Made by a program: the position numbers and the translations under genes
Part shown: positions 11,951-23,086 of the stretch, piece after piece
Numbering within the stretch: the stretch's first letter is position 1
How the letters are laid out: the number at the start of each line of letters is the position of its first letter
NCBI GenBank assembly: GCA_039566865.1
Contig: CM076960.1
Location: 8,530,001-8,594,000, forward strand
Length of the DNA: 64,000 nucleotides
DNA from: Aurelia coerulea
Taxonomy: Eukaryota; Cnidaria; Scyphozoa; Semaeostomeae; Ulmaridae
Direction: 5' to 3'
The notes under the pieces: generated by a model
What the model was told of the DNA's origin: nothing
Database searches by the model: none
Seen by the model: the letters and a program-made list of their open reading frames with translations, nothing else

Positions 11951-12440
11951 ATTCGACGGTACGAATATTTCTTAGTTGCGAATCGCCTGATCCTCTGTGT
12001 GGTGGGAATTAGATTTTCAAACGAACATTACAATTTTGAATCCCATAGTCCCTTAAATCCCATAGGATGTGTCTTACCTGTTAAGAATTTTACTTATTGC
12101 TCTCCTCGAGGAGTTTCTTTACTATTTGATCAGTTGTCTTTGGCTCTTCATCAGGCATTTCATTATCATTTATCACTGTTGTCAATTTATTTTGAATAGG
12201 AATATATATCAGTAGCTATTGAATAAAAGCTAATTCAAGCCTACGACAATTTAAAAATGTTTAAAAAGAAAAAATATATAGGTATATAATACACAGGAAA
12301 GACAGATAAAATATTTACAATTCATCAAAACTAGATAATATAAAACAAATTTACAAAACATTTGTTATAGAAAGAACGCGACACAGCTTGCATGGACAAT
12401 TTCCTCCGTTCCAGGGTTTTACATTTGCTTCAAACTGCCC
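11951..12440. other. No feature recognised
   Basis: AT-rich sequence with short A/T tracts; no exon, ORF or repeat could be supported. Confidence 0.3.
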
Positions 12441-13993
12441 ATTCATTTTCATTTCATTTTAAATTATTTACACACAGAAACCCTTCAGCTTACAAACGCA
12501 ATACTCAAATAAGAAACTAATTACCCTAATTACATTAATATAATCTATATACAGTTAAAGCAAAATTATGTACAGTAATCTATCTATATAGAGTGGTGTC
12601 GCCCATTATGCCCATGTCGTCGCGAAGTTCTGAGTTAGATCCAAAAAGAGCAATTAATGAAAAAACCAAATAGCCAGATTATATCATCAACTAATGGAGA
12701 AAAAGATCACAGAGTATTGATTCTTTACGTAAACTCTTTATACTGATTTTAGAAGATGTTAAAGAAGGGGGTAAAAACGTCGTTTTCTTCCAGCGTCGCC
12801 CATTATGGCCGCAGGGGAAACAACGAACACTACTCTCCGGTAAAAAGTTTTAATATGAAAAACAGCTTTAATTATTATTCTTTGTTTATCATTTGGTAAT
12901 TTAAACCCAAAAATATCCATAAGAATTAACCCAAACCTCGAGTTTTGGCAATTGAAGTACATGCTTCGAGTTGTCCTAAATCTTGCCTTATCTCTTGTGA
13001 TTGGATGGATGAGTTTTGGCATGGTTTCTAAAATGAAAATAGACTTAATATAGTGCTGCATTTTTTTTGGGTTTCGATGATTTTCCAAGTCAGTAAATAA
13101 GATTTTAACCCAAATTGGTGTTTTTTTAAATAAATTTTGCATTTCAATATTTTGAAGCGATTGGAAACTTCTCTGGTAAACTGATGGGCATAATGAGCGA
13201 CGAAAATGGCAATTAGCAACACTCAGACTTCATAACCTTAAATCTGAATCAGAAGTCGCTTTGCTTTGGTTTCATCGTATATTTCCTCTCTAGAGACAAG
13301 ACTTCTGAAAAATCAAAGCACATTTCAAAAGTTTCAAACCCCAAGGTGCCGAGCGAACGAAAAAGAAGGAAGGAATGTAAATAGAATCATGAAATTTGCA
13401 ATACTTGAAAGAATCAATTAGAGATATGCGCAAACCATCTCGTCAGGTTTCAATGCAAATGAAGTGAAACTTCAGTGAAGGTCAAATCATGATGAAACAG
13501 ATGTCAGCGAAGATTTTCCACGCAATTGCAATTTTATTACTAGTCGTCAGTCCCCTGAAATTTAATTTCTCTTGCTAGCCGGCCATAATGGGCGACCGGC
13601 CATAATGGGCGACGCTACTCTAGCAGCTGCTCTTCCAGGGCGTCGTGTTTTAGGTTTTTTCAGCTCATATAATAGCTTCTCAATTGTTTTTTGAATCTAC
13701 TAAGTGTAGGGAGCTCTCTGATATTGATGGGTATATGCTGGGTCCTATGATGGTATTTCGTTCCAAGCTTTCAGAGCCGAATAGTGAAAGCCTTTCTTGA
13801 CATATTCAAGATTATTTCTTGGGATTTGTAGGTCCCTGCAATTCCTTGTTCTGTAGTTGGAATGCTGGGTCCTATGATGGTATTTACCCCAAATGCTTTC
13901 GGGACATTGCCTGTTGATTATTTTGTATGTCATAACTGATCGATCAAAGTTTATTAGTTGTTCAGCGGTCAACCAATGACAACAATTGGACAT
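12441..13993 (-). mobile_element. Second family A retrotransposon copy, 5' truncated and split
   Basis: On the - strand, 13993-13745 encodes the RT C-terminus (WLTAEQLINFDRSVMTYKII, then RTRNCRDLQIPRNNLEYVKK), nearly identical to the copy at 8846-11130. The 3' UTR continues through 13621, is interrupted by a 1,030-bp transposon, and resumes at 12590 down to the ATGAAA-type tail at about 12441. Only the last 80 or so codons remain. A 22-bp segment (TGCTGGGTCCTATGATGG...) occurs at both 13737 and 13863; the first copy is an insertion relative to the other family A element and breaks the frame. Confidence 0.8.
12591..13620. mobile_element. 1,030-bp TA-flanked DNA transposon (Tc1/mariner-type ends)
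   Basis: The terminal inverted repeats are GAGTGGTGTCGCCCATTATG (12591-12610) and its near-perfect inverse at 13601-13620, each flanked by TA. The insertion cleanly splits the 3' UTR of the family A copy: retrotransposon sequence resumes immediately after it. GTCGCCCATTATG recurs internally at about 12795 and, inverted, at about 13583, so the ends are internally duplicated. A - strand frame at 12759-13142 (127 codons) has no recognisable transposase motif. The element is likely non-autonomous. Confidence 0.8.
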
Positions 13994-14104
13994 TTTCAGC
14001 TACAAACGCATCTCCCTATCCCTGGTAAGCAAAGAAAAAAAAAGGACAAAGGGGGAACCAAATCAAAAAGAGCAGCGCAGGGATGAGAGCGCAATATGGG
14101 AATC

Positions 14105-14135
14105 TAATAACAATAATAATAATAATAATATAATG

Positions 14136-14175
<40 letters not shown>

Positions 14176-14185
14176 TAATAATATT
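14105..14185. repeat. TAA microsatellite upstream of the Penelope-like element
   Basis: A run of TAA/ATA trinucleotides with a few interruptions (ATGATA) directly precedes the Penelope-like element. A second TAA run lies just after its 3' end at 16695-16750. Confidence 0.9.
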
Positions 14186-14235
14186 GATCGGGGATATAAG
14201 GGTGGGGAGATCGACACTCAGTTGGAGAGAGTTAA

Positions 14236-15195
14236 ATGTTGCAAAGGGATACCCTTTTAAATAGGGAATCTAAATCTAAGGATGGCACGAGGATACCCCT
14301 TGTCCTTACTTTTCATCCTGCACTTAATGGGGTTCATGGGATCTTGAGGAAATGTGAAAATATTCTTCTTGTTGATCGTGAGCATCGCAGGATTTTTTCG
14401 GGAAAACTTTTCGTCTCATTTAGAAGGGCAAAAACTTGAAAGATACCTTGGTTCGGGCAAAATTGAAACCGGTAAACGAGGAGCTGGTGGAAAAGGGTAC
14501 GCGTAAGTGCAATGGTAGAAGGTGTCAAATATGCCCTATGATGCGAGAGGGGTCCACGTTTTATAATGCAGATGATTCTCGGTTTTTTAGGAACTTTTCA
14601 GGGGCGTATGACTGCAAGTCGGATTATGTAGTATACTTGCTGCAATGCGAATGTTGCAATAAAAGTATGTCGGTAGTACGAAGACTAAATCTCGCCAGAG
14701 ATTTAACGTCCATAAAGCCGGTTTTCCACTAGGCGAATTTGTTCTCACGAAGCGAATTTTTTCGTCGCGGCTGAAAAGTAGAAACTGTTCGAACTCACTT
14801 TTTCGCAGAGAAAAGGAGCCAGCGAAAATATGGCGCCCGTTGAAATCAAAGTGCGCATGCTTGCACACGAAAAAATTCGCTTCGCACGAAAAAATTCGCC
14901 TGTGGAAAACCGGCTTAAATCGTATTTTCGGACCTACAAACAAAAGCGTCTCAGTGGTAATCTTCATACGGGTAAGCCGGTCCCACAGGCAAGCCTTTTC
15001 TCTCACTTTTTTGAACAAAATCATCGGGGTGAGTTTTCGGTAAAAATAAGCATCATCGATGGTGCGGGTGACGTGTATTCGCTCCGTAGAAAGGAGCTTT
15101 TTTGGCAATATAAATTGGGTTTATTTTCTCCACAGGGCCTAAATGAAAGGGTAGCGGATGTCGAGTTGGACTTGTTTGCCTGCGGGAGCGCTTAA
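14236..15195 (+). pseudogene. Penelope-like ORF C-terminus with GIY-YIG endonuclease, broken
   Basis: Reading across two frameshifts (near 14430 and 14660) and the 200-bp insertion gives the typical Penelope-like order: LVLTFHPALNGVHGIL, then FVSFRRAK, LKDTLVRAKL, a Cys block CNGRRCQICPM, then the GIY-YIG core DYVVYLLQCECC and, in a shifted frame, KYVGST. After the insertion, FRTYKQKRLSGN, SHFFEQNHRGEF and a REL/KELFWQYKLG block precede PQGLNERV and the stop at 15193-15195. The Cys-x-Cys pattern and the N-terminal HP.LNG block are diagnostic of the Penelope family. The frame changes mean no protein can be made. Confidence 0.75.
14716..14915. mobile_element. 200-bp MITE with TAA target duplication (PIF/Harbinger-like)
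   Basis: The ends are AGCCGGTTTTCCAC at 14716 and its exact inverse ending at 14915. A TAA flanks each side (14713-14715 and 14916-14918). Removing the insert restores the Penelope-like frame FNVHKSYFRTYKQ across the site. A 3-bp TWA duplication is the hallmark of PIF/Harbinger elements; the superfamily call rests on that only. Confidence 0.8.
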
Positions 15196-15252
15196 TCCTT
15201 CTACCGTTGCACTTAGATCTCGGGGGAAGGGGAGGAGATGCTGGCTGGCTAA

Positions 15253-16243
15253 ACAAGGACAGATAATGTTACAATAGAACTCGCTACTTTTCATTGACAC
15301 CAAGATACAAAGCAATTTGTGATTGCACACAAAGGGAATCCATGCTCGGTTGGTTAAGACATAAACAAAAACAAAGCAAGCCGCAAATATTGCCCTGCAA
15401 CTCGGGTCGCTAGAGCGCTCGTTATGCATTTCAGAAATGGTTTCAAGAGCAAATATTAGCACTTATCGAAAGAAGAAGGATATATCTAAACTTCTGCCCC
15501 CGGGGGGGGGTACTTGACTAGGGAAGTGACGGGGGTGTGCGGAAAACCTCTCCACACCCTGCACCCTGTCGCATAAAAAATAGACCAAAAGTATACCCTG
15601 TCGCATAAAAATTTTGCAACTCAAATATAGTGTAGAACGCAATTTTTGCTTGTGATACCCTGTCGCATAAAAATTCTGCATCTCAAATATAGTGTAGAAC
15701 GCAATTTTTGCTTGTGATACCCTGTCACATAAATTTTTTACCTATTATAATACCCTGTCGCATAATTTTCGTTAGAAAAGGACACCCTGTCGCATAATTT
15801 TTACCGTAAAAGGACACCCTGTTGAGCGGCACATCCCGTCAGGTCAAGTATGGGAGTGCCCCCCCCCGGGCTTCTGCCTCGGGCATTTTATTTATTTTGT
15901 GCAGAAGCCAATTGGGAGGGGATTCAATTCTCGTACTTTTTAGTTGTAATCAAAACACTTACTGCTCAGCTTCTGTACGAAAAAAATAAAATGCCCGAGG
16001 CAGAAGTTTAGATATATCCTTCTTCTTTCGATATGTGCTAATATTTGCTCTTTAAAACCATTTCTGAAATAGACAACGACCGAGCTAGCGACCCGGGTTT
16101 CATGGCAATTTTTGCGGCTTGCTTTGTTTTTGTTTATGTCTTAACCAACCGATCATGGAATTCCCTTTGTCTGCCACAAATTGCTTTGTATCTAGGTGTG
16201 AATAAAAAGTAGCGAATTCTATTGTAACATTATCTGTCCTTGT
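15253..16243. mobile_element. Foldback element with 11-bp target duplication (Mutator-like?)
   Basis: ACAAGGACAGATAATG begins the left arm and its inverse ends the right arm at 16243; the arms are roughly 250 bp each. The direct repeat TGGCTGGCTAA flanks both sides (15242-15252 and 16244-16254). Long terminal repeats with a 9-11-bp duplication suggest a Mutator-like foldback element, though no transposase is present. It lies in the 3' region of the Penelope-like element and is itself interrupted at the end of its left arm by a hAT-like MITE. Confidence 0.8.
15499..15870. mobile_element. 372-bp G-run MITE, copy 1 (8-bp duplication, hAT-like)
   Basis: Both ends read CCCGGGGGGGGG inward, and the perfect 8-bp duplication CTTCTGCC lies at 15491-15498 and 15871-15878. 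The interior is built from at least six copies of ACCCTGTCGCATAA-type units plus a duplicated block of about 60 bp. It is essentially identical to the copy at 23087-23455 apart from G-run length, so it moved recently. An 8-bp duplication fits the hAT superfamily. Confidence 0.9.
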
Positions 16244-16600
16244 TGGCTGGCTAACTTCGTGCAATTTGCACGTGGTGTTGGGGTGGAATTCCCCATCGGG
16301 CCATTCGGGATTTAGCAACTTAAGCAAATCCTTGGAGGGTTACTGGCTGGCATCTGTTTTCCTGTTTCCTTGTAAACATTAATATTTCGGCTGACACTCT
16401 CAATCCCATGTGGGTAAAAGGTTAACAGATAAACTAAGTTTATGTTAATTTTGTTTACGCTGTAAAACGTCTGTATGATTGTAAGTCTATAGTTTGGAAT
16501 GTATCAAGGGTATCGTAATGTTGATTTTATGTAAATTTTATGTTAATCTAATCGTATTTACGTTGTATATAAACCTGGCTGTCCAAAATTGTAAAGTAAA

Positions 16601-16626
16601 CTAATGAAGATTTTAATCGAAACGTC
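16601..16626 (+). ncRNA. Hammerhead-ribozyme-like motif in Penelope-like 3' region
   Basis: In order: CTAATGA (core CUGAUGA with one change), an A, a GATT/AATC stem with a TT loop (stem II), then GAAACGTC. The ACGT step is self-complementary, the arrangement expected of Penelope-type hammerheads whose very short helix III is completed by dimerisation. Stem I is weak here (about two pairs), and G5 of the core is A, so activity is doubtful. Hammerhead motifs in Penelope-like elements are established knowledge; this assignment is by eye. Confidence 0.5.
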
Positions 16627-16694
16627 TTGAATAACAACAGTGTGTTTTATATATTTTATTTTCTGTGGTTTTTTTATGGTGCTTTTAGTTTAAT

Positions 16695-16750
<56 letters not shown>
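16695..16750. repeat. TAA microsatellite downstream of the Penelope-like element
   Basis: About 18 near-perfect TAA units follow the 3' region of the Penelope-like element and mirror the microsatellite on its 5' side. Confidence 0.95.
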
Positions 16751-16752
<2 letters not shown>

Positions 16753-19570
16753 ATATTTGATAGATACATTACAAATTGCTTTTCACTGCTAAAGTTACAC
16801 TACCTAAAATACATTTTGTTTGAAAGTATTAACAGAGAAAGGAATGTCTCAAAATTAATTACATGGTTCAGCTCTATTAACAAAACATTTTTTGACAAAG
16901 ATAAAAATGTGTCATAGTCTGAATCATCTAAATCATTTGGAGTAATTAATACTAAGAGAAGAAGAAAAACAAGCAAGGAGCGCGCTGAAGGCAGCAAGAG
17001 CAAAGCAGGCAAACGAGGGATAGCGAAGGAGTTAGGAGAAAGACGACAATGAGGGCAAGGAGAGAAAATGTTGGCCAACGAGTTAGATATAGATCGAGGA
17101 GATCTTTAGGATCTGTAGAATTTATCAACAGAGAAAGTAGGTAGCGTTGAGAAGATATAAACAGTGAGCAGAGGGATAAAGAGGAGGAGTTTAAAAACCA
17201 TAATCAAAGGAGAAAAGAAAGGTCGAAGGAAGCGGGATACGGGGATACTTAGAGCATATGTGAAAGAGAACTATACTCAGTAAGGGCAGCACATTGTGCA
17301 TAAGAAATTAGGAAATTTCACAGACAATCCTCATCGTTCGTCTTCTCCGCCTTCGGCAGATTGCGCATCAACATGTGACAACTGTCTCCGTAAATTTCGG
17401 TCTTTGACAACATTGTTCAGCGGCATCAGGTTTCGTCCAGTCCAAAGGCTAATATTGTCTCGCCATCGTTTTGGTTGTTTTCCTCTACTTCTTTTGCCTT
17501 CTGTCATTTCTTCTAGGTAGATTTTGCTTACAAATATTTCACAGACAAATAAGATCTTGAATTTTAGAATAGAACTGAAGTGAGAGAACAGGACAGAGTT
17601 TGTATGAAGGGTTTATAGTGAGTTTCGAATTATGGAAATGCACCACAAGGAATTCTGAGTAAACAGGAGAAGTATTAGAGAGACTGCAATGGACCTTCTT
17701 TAAGATTTGCTACTACGATGAAAACTGTATGAGATCTATAGCTGAATTGCGCCTTTCTGAATGTTAATTTGCAAAGCGGATTGGAATACAGTCGTAATTG
17801 AAAACCTAACAACGTTTTGGAAAGAAAATGATGAAAATTGTGGCGATGTCATATGCTAGCAAAAGTATTTTTGTGAATTCTAACGGAAATAATGGCGATT
17901 CTGGGAGGTACGGCCAAGTATATAGAGAAAGTATGCAGAAAATTTTTTAAGGGTAATAGTTTATAAAAAATGGAGAGAGTAATGCAAAATGAAGAGGGAC
18001 AAAGAAAAGACAGATGCGGTGAGGATGTGTAATGAGTTTCGAAAACGGAGAAAGCATGGCTGGGACATGATTGTACGCAAATCGAGTGTTGCTCTTTCCC
18101 GTCTCAAAGGTCTCTCCCCCCCCCCCCCTAACTTTCAATTTTCAAAGAAATACAGCAGACCTTTTGGGAGAGTGAAATACGCCAAAAACAATCGTGTTGA
18201 TTTGTAACGCTGAATAGCCCTCCTTAACAAAGTATCAACCTTTGGCTTTTCTGTTGAATGATACTCCGGCGTTGTGCTCATGTCCTTCTTCGCCGGTCTT
18301 TTTCTAAGAACGATGAAGTGAAGAAGTACCAAATAGACCCAAGGGGGTCCTCAGGTATATTCAGGATAGGGGTGCTCAGGCTGGGGTACAAAGCACCAAC
18401 CCAAAATATAATTCCTACCATGAAAATAAACCCATAAATATAGCTTCTCTGACTCAACATTCCCAACAGTTATGAAGTCAGTATCTTAAATCCGGGAAAA
18501 AGTGCCCTAACTGATCAGGTTTCTCATAATTTATTTCGAAATTTAAATATTTTGATTTTGGTAATGTTACTTGACCTTACTTTTGTTTGTAAATGATGTT
18601 TTACCCATTTTGTTTTTACTTTCTCCCATATTTGAGACCCAAAAAGGTAATTCAGAATTTCAGGAACCCGACAAAAATAATGTGAGATTAACGCCCCAAG
18701 CCCGAATCTCAGAGTAGATCCAGTCTCTTGGTTTGATAAAGGAATCTCACTCATACTTCAAACTGTTTCCGCTATCCCGTCAGTTGTTCTCGTACATGGT
18801 TCAAGTCAGTCGTCAAAGTTTCTTCCTCCCACCCTCCCTTACATATTAGGTTTATAGTATACCCAATAATTCTCGTAGTCCCCTTCTCTCGGGTCGTTCT
18901 GGCCAAAAGACCTAGCAATAGTGTCCAACAGTCTCTGGTCGTCAGTTAGGCCACCAAATATGGTGGCGAAAGTTTACAATTTATCAGTCCTTAGGCCCGA
19001 TATATAACCTTATCATCTAGTTTAGGCCTAAGTCTATATTATTTGTAGTGTAGTTCTTGTGGCTCATTATGAGTTGCCATCTTTAAAGCTTATGTTTACG
19101 AAAGAGGCATGTCTGGTACCCTGGCTGTTGGGACAGAGGACCTGAGGGCAGGAAATCCCTGCAGCTGGCCTCACAAGTACCCGCTACGGGGGACCAAGAA
19201 AAAATGCAAAGAAAAAATTCAAAGGCAAAGAAAAATAACACAATCAGCTGGGGCAACTGATACCTCAGGTACTTCATGGCAGGACAAAATGTACCTCCTA
19301 TGCTGACCTAGGGGATCTTAAAGTTTCTTAATTGTTTACATATCGAATGCCAGATGCGACCCCAAAAGCTGCCAAACTGTGTCTCTTTTCTTAGTCCTAT
19401 CTTCAGGTCCGGTGCAAAGGGGGTTCCGAAACGGTCTCAGGGCGATAGGGGAGTTAATCTGCCGTTTACGGAGTAAACTTTAGTGAACTTTAGTAGAATT
19501 TTACTTTCCATACACTTGAATGCCGATTACGACGGCGGGCCAGCGCGGCGACGCGCGGCAAGCCTAGTAT
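16751..19570. other. Unassigned sequence
   Basis: No exon or TE could be supported. Short frames occur: a basic serine-rich stretch near 16920-17050 on + (RRRKTSKERAEGSKSK), and a 44-codon frame on - at about 18849-18980 ending NDPREGDYENYWVYYKPNM. They have no splice signals or family likeness that I can confirm. A C-run lies at 18117-18128. Confidence 0.35.
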
Positions 19571-19573
19571 ACT

Positions 19574-19695
19574 TATATTTTCAGTGCTCATAATAACGGC
19601 AATCAAGCACAGTTATATTCATTCTAGTCTACCTTGTACTCTTTGGTGCTAAGAATATTCAAAAAGTTACAACTTTTTTCTGGCTCATCCGATAG
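19574..19695 (-). repeat. Solo terminal repeat of the CCGGATGAGCC family
   Basis: The segment ends GTTACAACTTTTTTCTGG and CTCATCCGATA. Reverse-complemented it matches, in spacing and in blocks such as ATGAGCACTGAAAATAT, the termini at 28994 and 30922 and the fragment at 11793. No matching opposite end is close by. Confidence 0.5.
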
Positions 19696-19697
19696 TC

Positions 19698-22600
19698 TAT
19701 ACCAGCGTTCTTGTGAAGAAGGTTCTCCAAAAAAGTTTGTGATTCTTCAGCAACTTTTCTGTGGAGATTCGTTGGAGCTTTAGCTAAAACGGTTCTCCTA
19801 GGAGAAACATCTTCGATTGTGTATAGTACCGTATAAGATCTATTATCCCACCAAACAGAGTAAGCTCTTTCTCGACTACCGGCAAGACAGATTTTGGAAT
19901 ATCGTAAAAGCTCTGTTACGCTCTGTTGAGTCCCCCCGGGGCTTCTTTAATTTCGGAGAGCCCAGAGGGGGGCTTTTCATAATGTCAAATGTCAAGACTA
20001 GAAATGATATTGTTTTTGCGGTTTTTTTTCCTTCCTCTTATTTTTTGGAACCAACATGCAATTTTGTGAGTACACAAAATCGACTTTGTTGTAATCCGGG
20101 ACCTTATGAAAATTTACGTTTATTATTGCTTTGCTAAATCACTGTGGCTAAATAGATGGTGGACCTTTTGCAACATATTGCATTGGATATTAGAGGTAGG
20201 GTTATTAGAAAGGGGAGCCTATTGGATATTTTGACCCAGAAAGGCGCGACTTATTATTAGGGATGTGGTTCCATTCTGCAGGGGATAAGTATTTATTTCT
20301 TTCACCGACAGAAAAAGAAATTTTGCTATATGATCCTGTTCCTTCACGTAAAATTTTGTTGCGTGAGCATTTTTAATTGACTCACGCGTTACTTATTTAC
20401 ATTTCAACGTTGCTCTCGAAACCTAGCCGCTAGAATTTCCGTTAGAAAAGGCGATTTGTTAAAACATACAGAAGTGGATTAGTGCCATGATACACGAAGC
20501 AGCTGACCTAACATTCGCAATTTTTACATGCACTTACGTTTTTTATCTTTTTTTCATTTAATTCTTATTTTTTACACAATATCCCATCAGTACAGAATTA
20601 AAATGCAGAACTTAATGTCACAAATAGATATTGAAAAACAAAATTTAAAAACTTGCTATTAGCTAGGATTGAAGCCAAGCTAAGGTTTGATCTTCCTTGG
20701 AGTCCTGTTTTAGTTAGGGTTTACTGAGTTCTTCAAATTCGTTTTTAATGTTTGCGCTGCAATGCAGCAGTGCAAATATCAAAATTCCCTCGCTCAACTG
20801 GATGTCACCAAAGTACGTTTTCGACGTCATACCTTTTTGGCCAATAAGAGTGGCTCATTTCTCTGAAAGTAATAAAGTCATGATTGTTCTCAAATTGGGA
20901 GTTCGATGTTTGAAGCGATCTTTGGCCGAACAGCAAAGACCAGAAATGTTTCGACCGCTGTGCAAAGTGCTTTTGCGTCTGCGCAAGCCGCCAAAAACAG
21001 AAGGGTGGGAGAGGGGTGAATATCTGGGGACTGCACGCAGTTGCGAAGGAATCTATTGTGATCCAGGCCTCTTGAGACGCATCTTGAGTTTGAGAACACG
21101 CCGAATGTGTCGAGAAGGGGATCAAATATGGCTGAAAAAATCATCGACCCTGGAAAGCTTCGATAAAGGTGGATTTTTTGCCTTTCTTATCCTTGGGCTG
21201 AAGACGATATTTTGCAAGAAAAAATCAAAAGAGAGAAAAGGATTTGGTGGAAAAACTGGTCCCTGCCGCAAGATGAACGTTTGTGGACATTATCTGCAGG
21301 ATGTGAGCATCATTTTGAGACAGGTCAGTATTCTTGCAAAATTGGCTAAGTGTTTCATTTTTTGCCATAAAGTTAGGGCTGCTTTCGATGACGAAAAATA
21401 TCTCTTGTTTGTTTACATGTAAACAGGTAGCTTGTAGGAAGGTCTAAACAATGAATATGCCATGGAAATTTTTATCCCAGCTTCGTTAGGATGTATAATT
21501 TCATGAATCGTATTTCGATTGCCCATCCTATCATTCTTTGTCCACAAAAATATTTAATTTCTTGCAGCAGGTCATTTTCTGACGGGAGAGAAGGACATTT
21601 TAGTAGCCCCAGAGAACAGAAATTTGCGCAAAATCTAGTCCGTGCCGCAAAACGAGACTATCATCACTGTGTTGGCGAGATGTTCAGCTTCAAATTTCTC
21701 AAACCCGATCATATCGAAAAATTAGCTAACATTGTTAATTTTCGTGTTTAATTTGTAAACAGCATTTGAACAACCACGGCATCCATGCCTAGGCCATTCT
21801 ATTGTCTTAGCATTCTTGCTGTTGTTGTCAGTGGATGGCCTTTTGTTTTTCAGTCCTGCCTTTTTGTATTCAGAGTCTCCTCGTGCTCTGATGCTCTATT
21901 ACCTTGTTTCATCATGTTTTTACAAGAACTATTTGCCTCTTCAATGCATAATAACAATATAATGTTGGTTGTCATTTTATGACTTACTTGTTAAGCGCTT
22001 TAAGTGCATATTTTGATATCAAAATACCAGAATTTATTTGTGATTGATCGACCTACGAATGGCCCCAAGTTTGGTTGCTGCTTAGCAAGAAGGCATATTC
22101 AGTTCAGTTGTTTTACAAAGTTTAGCAATAATTCCATGATGATGTTTCAGTTATTACTGTACGTCCATCGCCCTATTCTCATTCTCTGATTTTTGCCATT
22201 TGGCACTTGGTGGAAAGAACAGTTTGACAAAAAATCTCTAATTTCTCCCTTGTTTTTTCAGATACTTTACACCCTTTACATCAAATCACATATTCCTTCA
22301 AATGTGTTTGGTCTGGATACAGCTCCTGCAAGATGCAAATTTTGGCTGGACCTTGCAAGATTTTCAACACATTCCCACAGAAGATTGGACACTGTTTGAA
22401 TAGGGTGGATTCTACCAAATCCTGAGGCATTGCCATATCTCCATTTAGGCTTCCGTAAATATTGCCAAGTATGTAAAAAGAATCTAAGGAATTTCAGATT
22501 GATTCTTTCCTGCTCCTAATGTTTGAATGATTCTGGATAAGTCAGTGATGTGAAGTCTGTGAAGTCTTTAGGCATTTTTCTGTGACTACACTGATAGTTG

Positions 22601-22818
22601 TTGTGTCTTCTTGTTTGAATTCCTCAACTGACCATGAAATAGTGGGATCTTTAAAATTTAAAATTTTGTTGAAACTGTATTTTACCATTAGATGCAAAGG
22701 TCCAGAATAGACAATTATGCTCAAGATGGAGAGGAGGAGGGGAGGAACTTTTTACCAAGATGCATTTATTGTAAATTATGCTCATCAAATTTATGTGCTT
22801 CATGAAAAAGGCAGATGA
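19698..22818. other. Unassigned; GC-richer segment with a 224-codon open frame
   Basis: A + strand frame at 20748-21422 (224 codons) is the longest unexplained one outside TEs. It overlaps long open frames on the - strand (20805-21125 and 20890-21144), as happens in GC-richer non-coding DNA, and its translation has no domain I recognise. A CCAAT-box-like GGCCAATAAG at about 20840 and an ATG starting MAEKIIDPGKLR at 21126 could mark a promoter and first exon, but the frame stops after 12 codons with no donor. I do not call a gene. Confidence 0.3.
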
Positions 22819-22826
22819 GTTTGAAG

Positions 22827-23001
22827 CAGAGGCGTAGGAACCATAGGGGCACTGGTAGCACATACCCCCCCCCCCGGGATGCCCCCCAACATTTTGCAAT
22901 TATGATAGGAAAGTGTCCTTTTGTTTCAGGAGGTGTTTGTCCTTGAAGTGTGAAGCCCCCCCCCCCCCCCCCCCGCTCCCTAACTGCTTCCTGCGTCTCT
23001 G
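22827..23001. mobile_element. 175-bp MITE with 8-bp duplication (hAT-like)
   Basis: The ends are CAGAGGCGTAGGAACC and, inverted, CAGAGACGCAGGAAGC. The exact direct repeat GTTTGAAG flanks both sides (22819-22826 and 23002-23009). The interior contains two long C-runs. CAGnG-type ends with an 8-bp duplication are typical of hAT elements. Confidence 0.85.
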
Positions 23002-23086
23002 GTTTGAAGGAGTACTGTATTGCAGCGTATTGGCTCCTAAAAACAATGGTATCCTATTGTTGTACAAACAGGCACAATGTTGTGCC

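Larger units (their letters stand above)
14230..16696 (+). mobile_element. Penelope-like retroelement, 5' truncated, bearing three nested insertions
   Basis: This element carries the C-terminal half of a Penelope-like element ORF with its GIY-YIG endonuclease and a long 3' region (16255-16696) containing a hammerhead-like motif. It is interrupted at 14716-14915 by a MITE and at 15253-16243 by a foldback transposon that carries another MITE. The element sits between two TAA microsatellites, in line with the preference of some Penelope-like elements for such targets. The reverse transcriptase core lies 5' of the break and is missing. Confidence 0.75.

Noticed and set aside
14105..14185. Frame rich in poly-Asn and poly-Ile
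   Set aside because: Translation of the TAA microsatellite.
15463..15681. Paired 72- and 122-codon frames sharing the same N-terminus (15.5 and 23 kb)
   Set aside because: They are translations of the two identical G-run MITEs, not genes.
18849..18980. 44-codon - strand frame ending NDPREGDYENYWVYYKPNM
   Set aside because: Looks protein-like, but a stop lies immediately upstream, there is no acceptor, and the opposite strand is equally open.
11793..19695. One 7.9-kb element bounded by the inverted ends at 11793 and 19695
   Set aside because: The ends face each other but are diverged, the left lacks TA, and several older insertions lie between; two independent solo ends are simpler.
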